Shown here: positions 1 through 9,353 of the stretch, piece after piece
Position numbering within the stretch: the first letter of the stretch is position 1
Layout: each line of letters begins with the position of its first letter
Assembly (NCBI RefSeq): GCF_000144605.1
Contig: NC_014375.1
Location: forward strand, 372,001 to 436,000
Direction of reading: 5' to 3'
Length of the DNA: 64,000 nucleotides
Source: Brevundimonas subvibrioides ATCC 15264
GTDB lineage: Bacteria; Pseudomonadota; Alphaproteobacteria; Caulobacterales; Caulobacteraceae
Translations under genes and position numbers: made by a program
The notes under the pieces: generated by a model
What the model was told of the DNA's origin: nothing
Seen by the model: the letters and a program-made list of their open reading frames with translations, nothing else
Database searches by the model: none

Positions 1-1
1 G

Positions 2-1732
<1,731 letters not shown>

Positions 1733-1739
1733 ACGCTAT

Positions 1740-1768
1740 GGTCCCTCCCCGTCATGCGGGGAGGGACC
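1740..1768 (+). terminator. Hairpin between dnaK and dnaJ
   Basis: A perfect 12-bp stem (GGTCCCTCCCCG pairing with CGGGGAGGGACC) with a five-base loop begins 8 bases after the dnaK stop. There is no long T tract, only GTGGCTTTC. It could act as a partial terminator or as a 3' stabiliser that lowers dnaJ expression relative to dnaK; this is inferred from structure alone. Confidence 0.7.
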
Positions 1769-1894
1769 GTGGCTTTCATGAAACTTGCATCGCCGAACCC
1801 GCCACCCATGTCTGTCATGGGTCGCCATTCCGCTTGCGCCTCCTGAAAAGAGACGTGATCGGAATGTCGGGGGTTGGCTTGAGGACATCTGCGC

Positions 1895-3070
1895 ATGGCG
1901 CGTGATTATTACGAGGTGCTGTCGGTCGAGCGGACCATCGACGCCGCCGGCCTGAAGTCGGCCTATCGCAAGCTGGCGATGGAGCACCATCCCGACCGGA
2001 ACGGTGGCTCGGAAGAGTCCATGGCCAGGTTCAAGGAGATCTCCGAGGCCTATACGGTCCTGTCCGACGACCAGAAGCGCGCCGCCTACGACCGGTTCGG
2101 CCATGCGGGCGTGAACGGCGGCGGTGGCGGGGGCCAGCAGGGCTTCCACGACGTCAACGACATCTTTTCCCAGGTCTTCGGCGACGCCTTCGGCGACGTC
2201 TTCGGCGGGCGCCGCCAGTCGAACGGACCGCGACGCGGCTCGGACCTGCGCTACGACCTCGAGATCACGCTCGAGCAGGCCTATCAGGGGGCCGAGGTCG
2301 AGATCGCCGTGCCCACGACCGCCACCTGCGAGACCTGCGAGGGCTCCGGGGCCAAGCCGGGCACCAAGCCCCGGACCTGCACCACCTGCGGCGGTGCGGG
2401 CCGCGTGCGACAGGCCAACGGCTTCTTCCAGGTCGAGCGAACCTGCCCGGGCTGCGGCGGATCCGGCCAGAACGTGGACCCTTGCGCCACCTGCCACGGC
2501 CACGGACAGGTCCGGAAGACCCGCAATCTTTCGCTGAAGGTGCCGGCCGGCGTCGACGACGGCTCGCGGATCCGCCTGTCGGGCGAGGGCGATGCCGGCA
2601 CGCGCGGCGGACCGCGCGGTGACCTGTACGTCTTCCTGTCGGTGACGCCCCACGATCTTTTCGAGCGGGACAATCTGGACCTTCTGGTCACCGTGCCCGT
2701 CCCGATGACGGTCGCCGCCCTCGGCGGCGAGATCGAGGCCCCCTGCCTGGTGTCCGAGGCCTGCGACGGCCAGTGCCGGGCCCCCGTCTCCGTTCCCGCC
2801 GGCGCCCAGACCGGCAAGACGGTCCGGATCCGGGGCAAGGGCATGCCGCACCTCAACGGTCGCCAGCGCGGCGATCTGGTGGTCGAGCTGTTCGTCGAGA
2901 CCCCGACCGATCTGACCCCGCGTCAGAAGGAATTGATGCAGGAATTGGCCGCCTCGTTCGGCGATAGCCAGAACCCCAGGAACTCGAGCTTCGCCGGCAA
3001 GGCCAAGCGCTTCTGGGCCGATATCCTGGGGGCGGAGGACGCCAAGGCGTCTCGCGAGAACGCCCAGTGA
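1895..3070 (+). CDS. dnaJ: Co-chaperone DnaJ (Hsp40)
   Basis: DnaJ stimulates DnaK ATP hydrolysis and delivers unfolded substrates. The 391-residue protein has the full type I layout. The J domain (residues 1-70) carries the HPD motif in MEHHPDRNGG. A Gly/Phe-rich linker follows (GVNGGGGGGQQGFHD). The zinc-binding region has four CxxCxGxG-type repeats (CETCEGSG, CTTCGGAG, CPGCGGSG, CATCHGHG), followed by the C-terminal substrate-binding domain. The ATG at 1895 is preceded by a GAGGA element. dapB starts 10 bases after its stop, so the two genes are probably co-transcribed. Confidence 0.97.
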   Translation: MARDYYEVLSVERTIDAAGLKSAYRKLAMEHHPDRNGGSEESMARFKEISEAYTVLSDDQKRAAYDRFGHAGVNGGGGGGQQGFHDVNDIFSQVFGDAFGDVFGGRRQSNGPRRGSDLRYDLEITLEQAYQGAEVEIAVPTTATCETCEGSGAKPGTKPRTCTTCGGAGRVRQANGFFQVERTCPGCGGSGQNVDPCATCHGHGQVRKTRNLSLKVPAGVDDGSRIRLSGEGDAGTRGGPRGDLYVFLSVTPHDLFERDNLDLLVTVPVPMTVAALGGEIEAPCLVSEACDGQCRAPVSVPAGAQTGKTVRIRGKGMPHLNGRQRGDLVVELFVETPTDLTPRQKELMQELAASFGDSQNPRNSSFAGKAKRFWADILGAEDAKASRENAQ

Positions 3071-3080
3071 GGGCGGTCGG

Positions 3081-3830
3081 TTGAGCGAGCTGTTTCACGT
3101 CGGGATCTCGGGTGCGCGCGGCAAGATGGGCCGCGCCGTCGACACGGTGCTGGATGCCCGCAGCGACGTCATGGTCGCGGCGCGGTTCGACTGGGGCGAG
3201 ACGCCGGACCTGTCGCGGTGCGACGTGGTCATCGACTTTTCCACCGCCGAGGCCTCCGTGGCCCTCGCCACGGCCTGCGCTGCCGCCGGGGGTCCGGCGC
3301 TGGTCATCGGATCGACCGGGTTCTCTCCGGAACAGGAGGCGGTCCTGGCCGGCGCGGCGGACACGATCGCCATCGTCCGCAGCGGCAATTTCTCGCTCGG
3401 CGTCAACATCCTGATCGGTCTGGTCGAGCATGCGGCCCTGAGGCTCGATGCCCGCGACTGGGACATCGAGATCACCGAGGCCCATCATCGCCGCAAGGTC
3501 GACTCGCCGTCCGGCACGGCCCTGATGCTGGGCGAGGCCGCCGCGAACGGCCGCGGTCATGACCTGACCGATCTGCGCAGCCCACCCTATGACGGGGTCG
3601 CCGAGCCGCGCGAGACCGGAAAGATCGGCTTCTCCTCGATCCGCGCGGGCGGCATCGTCGGCGAGCACACGGTGCTGTTCGCCTCGGAGGACGAGGTCCT
3701 GACGCTCAGCCATTCCGCCATCGACCGGTCCCTGTTCGCCAAGGGCGCGGTCGCCGCCGCCGCCTGGGTGCGGACGCGCCGGCCGGGGCTGTACGACATG
3801 CAGGACGTGCTGGGCTTCCGGCAGGCGTAG
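3081..3830 (+). CDS. dapB: 4-hydroxy-tetrahydrodipicolinate reductase
   Basis: DapB reduces the DapA product with NAD(P)H in the diaminopimelate/lysine pathway. The 249-residue protein has an N-terminal nucleotide-binding loop (GISGARGKMGRAV) and the family signature ITEAHHRRKVDSPSGTAL, containing the catalytic His pair and Lys. It ends with the usual DVLGF segment. The start is a TTG at 3081, downstream of a GAGGGCGG stretch. No ATG fits the N-terminal domain, so the TTG start is well supported. The gene sits directly behind dnaJ. Confidence 0.95.
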   Translation: MSELFHVGISGARGKMGRAVDTVLDARSDVMVAARFDWGETPDLSRCDVVIDFSTAEASVALATACAAAGGPALVIGSTGFSPEQEAVLAGAADTIAIVRSGNFSLGVNILIGLVEHAALRLDARDWDIEITEAHHRRKVDSPSGTALMLGEAAANGRGHDLTDLRSPPYDGVAEPRETGKIGFSSIRAGGIVGEHTVLFASEDEVLTLSHSAIDRSLFAKGAVAAAAWVRTRRPGLYDMQDVLGFRQA

Positions 3831-3837
3831 CATGGGG

Positions 3838-3880
3838 GCGCTACCGCTCGCGACGCGGTCGCCCGCTGCTTGAGCGTGGT
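3838..3880 (+). repeat. 43-bp interspersed hairpin repeat, copy 1
   Basis: First of two copies between dapB and trmB. The core is CTACCGCTC, then a hairpin (GCGAC-GCG-GTCGC), then CTGCTTGAGCGTGGT. Its hairpin arms differ from those of copy 2 but remain complementary. The outer CGCTC and GAGCG can also pair. Confidence 0.75.
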
Positions 3881-3895
3881 CGGCGATGGGCGCTG

Positions 3896-3938
3896 GCGCT
3901 AACGCTCGGCTCGCGGAGCCTCCCTGCTTGAGCGCGGT
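3896..3938 (+). repeat. 43-bp interspersed hairpin repeat, copy 2
   Basis: Same 43-bp layout as the copy 58 bases upstream, with hairpin GGCTC-GCG-GAGCC followed by CTGCTTGAGCGCGGT. It ends 11 bases before the trmB stop codon, on the far side of that gene's 3' end. Confidence 0.8.
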
Positions 3939-3948
3939 TCGTCGTGCC

Positions 3949-4668
3949 TCAGGCCTTTTCGAATTCCAGGAAGATCGGATCGGTGTCGCCGAGACGTTTT
4001 TCCTCGTAGCGGGTCACGACATGGTCGGCGGGGGCGTCGCGCCAGTCGGCCGCCGCATCGGCCCGCCACGTCAGGCCGGGCGTGGCCAGGAACCGCTCCA
4101 GCGCCCAGCCCGCATAGTCCTTCCAGTCGGTGACGAACCGAAGGCGTCCGCCGGGCTTCAGCACCCGTGCCAATTCATGTGCGAAGGCCGGCTGGATCAG
4201 GCGGCGCTTGTTGTGGCGCGCCTTGTGCCACGGGTCCGGGAACAGGATCATGACCCGGTCCAGGGAGGCGTCCGGCAGGGCCTCGACCACCGCGCGGGCG
4301 TCGTCGTCGTGCAGGCGGACGTTCTTCAGATCGCCCTCTTCCACATGACGCAGGGCGGAGGCCACCCCGTTGATGAAGGGCTCGCAGCCGATCATCAGGG
4401 CGTGCGGATGCGCCGCCGCCTGGGCGGCCAGGTGTTCGCCGCCGCCGAAGCCGATCTCGAGCCAGGCCTCGGTCGCCTCCGGCATCAGGTCGGCCACGTC
4501 GATGGGGCCGGCCGACGGGTCGGGCAGGCGGATCAGGGGCATCAGGGTGTCGAACAGGGCCGCCTGTCGCGGCTTGACCGCGCGCGACTTGATGCGCCCG
4601 AATGAGCGCAGGGGCGCATCGGGGCTTCGGGGGACGGACTGTTCAGATCGGGGGCGCGAGGCGGGCAT
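3949..4668 (-). CDS. trmB: tRNA (guanine-N7-)-methyltransferase TrmB
   Basis: TrmB methylates G46 in the tRNA variable loop using S-adenosylmethionine. The 239-residue protein has the SAM-binding motif LEIGFGGGEHLAAQAA. It also has the family motif LFPDPWHKARHNKRRL, and a C-terminal FVTDWKDYA...ATRYEEKRL-type region. Converging dapB lies downstream beyond the paired 43-bp repeats. The ATG at 4668 gives a basic N-terminal extension (RPRSEQSVPRS) that is common in alphaproteobacterial homologues; a shorter start is possible. Confidence 0.95.
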   Translation of the reverse strand: MPASRPRSEQSVPRSPDAPLRSFGRIKSRAVKPRQAALFDTLMPLIRLPDPSAGPIDVADLMPEATEAWLEIGFGGGEHLAAQAAAHPHALMIGCEPFINGVASALRHVEEGDLKNVRLHDDDARAVVEALPDASLDRVMILFPDPWHKARHNKRRLIQPAFAHELARVLKPGGRLRFVTDWKDYAGWALERFLATPGLTWRADAAADWRDAPADHVVTRYEEKRLGDTDPIFLEFEKA

Positions 4669-4708
4669 CGGGGCTGTCTAGAGCCTGATCGTGCCGGAAA
4701 GAAGAGCA

Positions 4709-4738
4709 ACCCGGCCCTGTCGCGCGACAGGACCGGGT
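4709..4738 (-). terminator. Intrinsic terminator of the small secreted-protein gene
   Basis: An imperfect 14-bp stem (ACCCGG-CCTGTCG pairing with CGACAGG-CCGGGT) lies 10 bases past the stop codon of the minus-strand gene at 4748-5107. Read on the minus strand it is followed by TGCTCTTCTTTCC, a T-rich tail that fits rho-independent termination. Confidence 0.75.
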
Positions 4739-4747
4739 CGTGGGGTA

Positions 4748-5107
4748 TCAGTAGGCGCGGATGCCGTCGTCATCCACGGCCACGCCGTCGATGCCGCAAT
4801 AGTTGAGGACGTCGGCGAACTCCGAACCGTCGGACAGGGTCACGGCGGTCGGATACTCGCACTCATCCTCGTTCGGGTTAAACGTCATATAGATTTCGTC
4901 GCCGGGCGCGATCACCTGGGTGGGGATCAAGTCTTCCGACCAGTCGTCATCGTACTGCGACACCAGTTTGAAGGTCAGAATCGTCGAGGACGAGTTGTTG
5001 TAGAGGGTGAAGGTGTAGTCGTCCTCGTCACCGTCCTGGGCCATGGCCGAGCCGCCGGCGGCGAGCATCATCAGGGCGCAGACAGCCGCGCCGATCATCT
5101 TTTTCAT
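4748..5107 (-). CDS. Small secreted acidic protein of unknown function
   Basis: A 119-residue protein with a clear Sec signal peptide (KKMIGAAVCALMMLAAGGSAMAQ, cleavage after AMA). The mature part is strongly acidic and of beta-type composition, starting DGDEDDYTFTLYNNSS. Two cysteines (CEYPT and NYCGIDG) could form a disulfide in the periplasm. I do not recognise a family with confidence. The gene stands alone with its own terminator between metK and trmB. The lack of overlapping partners and its normal codon use support a real gene. Confidence 0.8.
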   Translation of the reverse strand: MKKMIGAAVCALMMLAAGGSAMAQDGDEDDYTFTLYNNSSSTILTFKLVSQYDDDWSEDLIPTQVIAPGDEIYMTFNPNEDECEYPTAVTLSDGSEFADVLNYCGIDGVAVDDDGIRAY

Positions 5108-5284
5108 CGTCGAATTCCCCAGACCGAACGGAGATCGTCCGGATCAGCCGCACAAAGGCGCTGACAGCGACGTTCCGTCAAGCGTTCCGGCCCCATAGAT
5201 CCGCCCGTGTCAGGAACCGTCATCGCCCGGTGGGACGGGCTCCCGGCCCCGCGCGATCGCGCGCAGGGGCTGGGATCGCGAGCG

Positions 5285-6484
<1,200 letters not shown>

Positions 6485-6529
6485 GGCGATGCTCCGGGCA
6501 GCCCGCGACGGGCAGGGGTTGGCGGGAGA

Positions 6530-6551
6530 CATATAAAGATATGCTTATATG
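6530..6551. promoter_or_regulatory. Near-palindromic operator upstream of metK
   Basis: A 22-bp AT-rich near-palindrome with outer arms CATATAA and TTATATG and an ATAT centre; 18 of 22 positions are symmetric. It lies 45 bases upstream of the preferred metK start and is far more AT-rich than its surroundings. A closely related dyad sits at 52039-52060. The shape is like ArsR-family operators reported for SAM/SAH-responsive regulators in Proteobacteria; the regulator assignment is inference. Confidence 0.65.
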
Positions 6552-6579
6552 ATCAAGGGACGCGTTGCGCGACCGGCGT

Positions 6580-7347
6580 TCAGGGGGCAGACCGCAGCAG
6601 GAACCTCCGGTTCAGCGGCTGCAGCGGGCGGGTGTTACCGGGATGCAGACGGGCGAAGGCCTCGATCTGGGTGTCGGAGGCGGTGATCGGTTCGGCCAGG
6701 ATCGCCCAGTCGACGGTCTCGCTGCAGGGCGGGGTCGTGAGGGAGCCCTCGTAGCGGAAGAATTCGCGGCCCTGCGGCAGGAGGGCGGTCATGTCCAGAG
6801 TGGGTCGCGCTGCGTCCGGCGCGGCTTGGACGGATTCGAGGACGGACTGCAGAACCGGATTGGCGGCTCCGGGTTCGGCGAAGACGCCGACGACGGCCAG
6901 GGTCCCGTCCGGTGCCGTGTGCACGAAATGGATCTCCAGCGGATAGCGATGGCCGTTCAGCAGATGCTCGCTCGGCTGGTGGACGTGAAACTGCAACAGC
7001 GCATAGCCCCGCCCGCCCATGGTCAGGTTGGACCCCGGCGTGGCCTCGACCTGGATGGCGTGGCCGGTGTCGAAAACGCGGGCCGAAAGGGTCCGCCACT
7101 GCAGGTCCAGCACGCCCAGGTCTGCGCTGATCGCACCGGCCAGGTCGATCGGGCTTTCCTGCTGTCCGGTCGAACAGGTGGCATAGGCGGCGTCGATACG
7201 GCTCCAGTAGTCGGGCCCGCTCGGGCCGTCGTAGCTCCATGTCGGGCCATGGGCGGCCGGCGCTGACCCCTGTGGCCCGGCGTGCCCCTGCGCCGCGGCA
7301 TGACCGGATACGGCGAGCAAGCCCGCCAGCATGATGTGAAGCCGCAT
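6580..7347 (-). CDS. Alpha-class carbonic anhydrase, periplasmic
   Basis: Interconverts CO2 and bicarbonate in the periplasm. The 255-residue protein has a signal peptide (residues 1-19, ending HAAAQ). The fold carries the conserved QESPIDL motif. The first two zinc ligands are in LLQFHVHQPSEHLLNG and the third is in LEIHFVH. The substrate-pocket motif SLTTPPCSETVDW is present. An AGGGGAA ribosome-binding site precedes the ATG. It is the last core gene before the island junction at 7402. Confidence 0.95.
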   Translation of the reverse strand: MRLHIMLAGLLAVSGHAAAQGHAGPQGSAPAAHGPTWSYDGPSGPDYWSRIDAAYATCSTGQQESPIDLAGAISADLGVLDLQWRTLSARVFDTGHAIQVEATPGSNLTMGGRGYALLQFHVHQPSEHLLNGHRYPLEIHFVHTAPDGTLAVVGVFAEPGAANPVLQSVLESVQAAPDAARPTLDMTALLPQGREFFRYEGSLTTPPCSETVDWAILAEPITASDTQIEAFARLHPGNTRPLQPLNRRFLLRSAP

Positions 7348-7401
7348 GATGAGTTCCCCTGTTCGGAAGACCGTACAGGGCTGCGGCCGGTGTGGTGAGA
7401 T

Positions 7402-7450
7402 AGGTGGTGCCGCTTAGGTGAGGCGAATGCCTGACGCCCGCATCTACGAA
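7402..7450 (-). repeat. attachment-site duplicate of the tRNA-Thr 3' end
   Basis: Bases 7402-7421 are identical to 38361-38380, which hold the tRNA 3' flank, the encoded CCA and the acceptor stem. Similarity continues with a few mismatches through the T arm (CGAA, CCTGAC, CCCGCAT shared) to about 7450. Orientation matches the intact tRNA. It does not fold into a full tRNA and is read as the displaced 3' fragment left by integration. Confidence 0.8.
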
Positions 7451-7556
7451 ATCCGGCGAAGCCGACCGCCCAACCAAGCGCCGGCATGGGATTGCGGGGC
7501 ACGGATCGCTTTACGGATCGGAAAGCCCATCCTCCTCCCACACCCGCCGATGGGGC

Positions 7557-7816
7557 GTGACGAGCCAAGGCGTCGTTCTCGGCACGGCCAATCCTGCCAT
7601 TGCGACGGTAGCCCAGGCCTATACCCACACCTTCACGGCCAGGGGCGTGACGGCACAATACAGCTTCGCCGTGACCTCGAGTGCGCTGCTGCAGGGCTCA
7701 CCCTGTCATCGTCGGGAACGCTGTCGGGCACCCCGACCCAGGGTGGCATGTCCAGCGGCTTCACCGACGGCCAGAGCCTCCACGGCCTGCGCATCAGGAT
7801 GAGCAAGCCCTTCTGA
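7557..7816 (+). pseudogene. Remnant of an Ig-repeat autotransporter adhesin
   Basis: Two reading frames together match the large adhesin at 23080-27066. The first frame gives GVVLGTANPAIATV...YSFAVTSSAL, matching its third Ig-type repeat. A one-base deletion near 7692 shifts into a second frame with GLTLSSSGTLSGTPTQGG. This joins directly to GFTDGQSLHGLRIRMSKPF, the last beta strand of the adhesin. All other repeats and the barrel are missing. The homology continues past the stop into the terminator, so this is a deleted paralogue or recombination scar, not a functional gene. Confidence 0.85.
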
Positions 7817-7828
7817 GGCCGACCCGCC

Positions 7829-7860
7829 AACAGGGGTCGCGCCACGGCGCGGCCGCTGTT
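7829..7860 (+). terminator. Hairpin after the adhesin remnant
   Basis: An AACAGGGG...CGCTGTT stem with an inner GCGCC/GGCGC helix. It is almost the same sequence as the hairpin after the intact adhesin (27079-27110), showing that the duplication included the 3' flank. Confidence 0.7.
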
Positions 7861-8062
7861 CCACCCAATGGATCGCCGTCAGGCAACGAGCGCCGGAAAC
7901 CAGTCCCGGATGAGCCGCGTGCGACCCGGCAGATCTGACAGCCGCCCGCGTGCCTGCCTGTGAAAGGTGCGCCTGCGATCCCGTTTCGGTTCGCGAGCGG
8001 ACCGGCGTTTGCGCCGTGGGCCGTCCTCTGGAAGGCCCGCTCTTCCTGAGGCCGAGCGGCTT

Positions 8063-8075
8063 ACCCGAGTTGGGG
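8063..8075. promoter_or_regulatory. 13-bp dyad ACCCG-N3-TGGGG
   Basis: One of the island dyads of the form (A/C)CCC(A/G)-N3-TGGG(G/T). It ends 83 bp before the start of the small gene at 8159. Confidence 0.5.
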
Positions 8076-8158
8076 AGAACCATGGATTGAGGTGAATCAC
8101 GGGCTGCTGTCGAACGCCATCGACCTCCAACGGTCCTGCAATCACTGATCCAGAGCAC

Positions 8159-8413
8159 ATGGCCCGCGGCAAATTCTATGTCTTCAGGAACGGCTCCCGC
8201 TGGAAGATCCGGCACCTCGAAATGGACTACGACTACAGGACGCAGGCCATGGCCATGAAGCATGCAGTCGAGGCCGCCTACAGAACAGGCGAAACGGGTC
8301 ATGCCGCTCAGGTCTTGATCCAGGGTCATGACGGGCAGTGGCAAACCGATTGGACTTACGGCCACGACCGCTATCCCCGGAGGCACTCGGCCCATGCGCA
8401 CGGGCCTAAGTAA
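8159..8413 (+). CDS. Small protein resembling DUF2188
   Basis: An 84-residue basic protein with no signal peptide or membrane segment. The layout resembles DUF2188-type proteins: an N-terminal strand with FYVFRNGSRWKIRHLE, a central helix rich in Ala (TQAMAMKHAVEAAYRTGE), and a final AAQVLIQGHDGQWQTDW segment matching their acidic-Gly-Arg/Gln ending. Function is unknown. The start lacks a strong ribosome-binding site, but the protein-like pattern and the dyad 83 bp upstream favour a real gene. Confidence 0.6.
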   Translation: MARGKFYVFRNGSRWKIRHLEMDYDYRTQAMAMKHAVEAAYRTGETGHAAQVLIQGHDGQWQTDWTYGHDRYPRRHSAHAHGPK

Positions 8414-9353
8414 CGCGCGGGACCGGGAGACAAGACGGCAAATGCGATCCAGCCTTGCGCATTGGCCCGCCCGATCCGCGCCACTTTGACCGATATGCGA
8501 TACTCCGCGTTGCCGGTTCAAAGAGCTGACAGATTTAAGGGTGTCCGAACGCACCCGTCATTCGGCGGACCAAGTCGCAGGTTGGTTCAGAACAAAACAA
8601 ACGGGCCGTGGCGGGCGCGCCGTCGCACGCCAGCTCGTCTCCGCTTGGCCCATGTAGGTCCCGCGTCGATGGGAGACGAGGCGCTTGCGGCCGCTGATGA
8701 AGAACGGCGCGGTTTGTCGACAACAAGAAGATTCAGCCGTGAGAGTTCTCAATATCCGGGTGGCGACGAAATCCTTTTCGGCCTTCATCGCCACTGCATC
8801 AGCCTCCGCCGCATCCGCGCCGAGACCCCAACGGCTCGGGCAGCGGCAGCCGCCTGGATCTGCAGGCACGACGCCTGAAAGCTTATCGCGGTTGACCTGA
8901 CAGCATCGTTTCTGGCCACCGTCGCAAGGCGCGCGGGAGGCATGGCCGTCCTGTCTTGTGAGCCTTGGTTGTCTGGTTCTCCAGGCGGAAGCGCCGCGTC
9001 CATAGCGCCTGCGACCGAGGTCAAAGGGCACTGGCACGCCTGAGAGCTGACGCGGCCGTTCTCCCCAAACTGGGGCCTATCAAACGCCGTTGCTGATCCT
9101 GCCGCGCTACCGCTCTCGGGCTGACCCAATAGCTTCAGCGGCCTGGCGGCCTTTCCTCTGGTTCTCGAATCTCAGGGTGCCGGGCCCGATGGCTCCTGGT
9201 TTCCGCTGCGGCGCACTCGCGTGTCGTAACCGGGTCCGGCTCACTCCCGATTTCGGATCAGGGGACGGCCCCAGCCCCAAGTCCGGCTCGCAAGGGCATG
9301 GACGGGCCGGTCGGCGAGGCCGGCCGCCAATGACATGGATCAGGAGAAAAGCT
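8414..9353. other. Long stretch without a supportable gene
   Basis: Open frames here are short, overlap on both strands and have no recognisable domain or plausible start. The only structured element seen is the 13-bp dyad at 9063-9075. It may be decayed island DNA plus the leader of the receptor gene. Confidence 0.6.
9063..9075. promoter_or_regulatory. 13-bp dyad CCCCA-N3-TGGGG
   Basis: A perfect 5+3+5 inverted repeat upstream of the TonB-dependent receptor. It is 278 bp before the preferred start, farther than at the other island genes. Confidence 0.5.

Noticed and set aside
6485-6600. SAM-binding riboswitch before metK
   Set aside because: The leader is short and contains a DNA-type palindrome; no conserved SAM-II or SAM/SAH aptamer structure was recognised.
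7402-7450. Second functional tRNA gene
   Set aside because: Only the 3' part is present; the anticodon and D arms do not fold, so it is an attachment-site remnant.
8462-9037. Short overlapping frames of 114-159 residues on both strands
   Set aside because: Mutually overlapping, Arg-rich, without domains or ribosome-binding sites; treated as non-coding.
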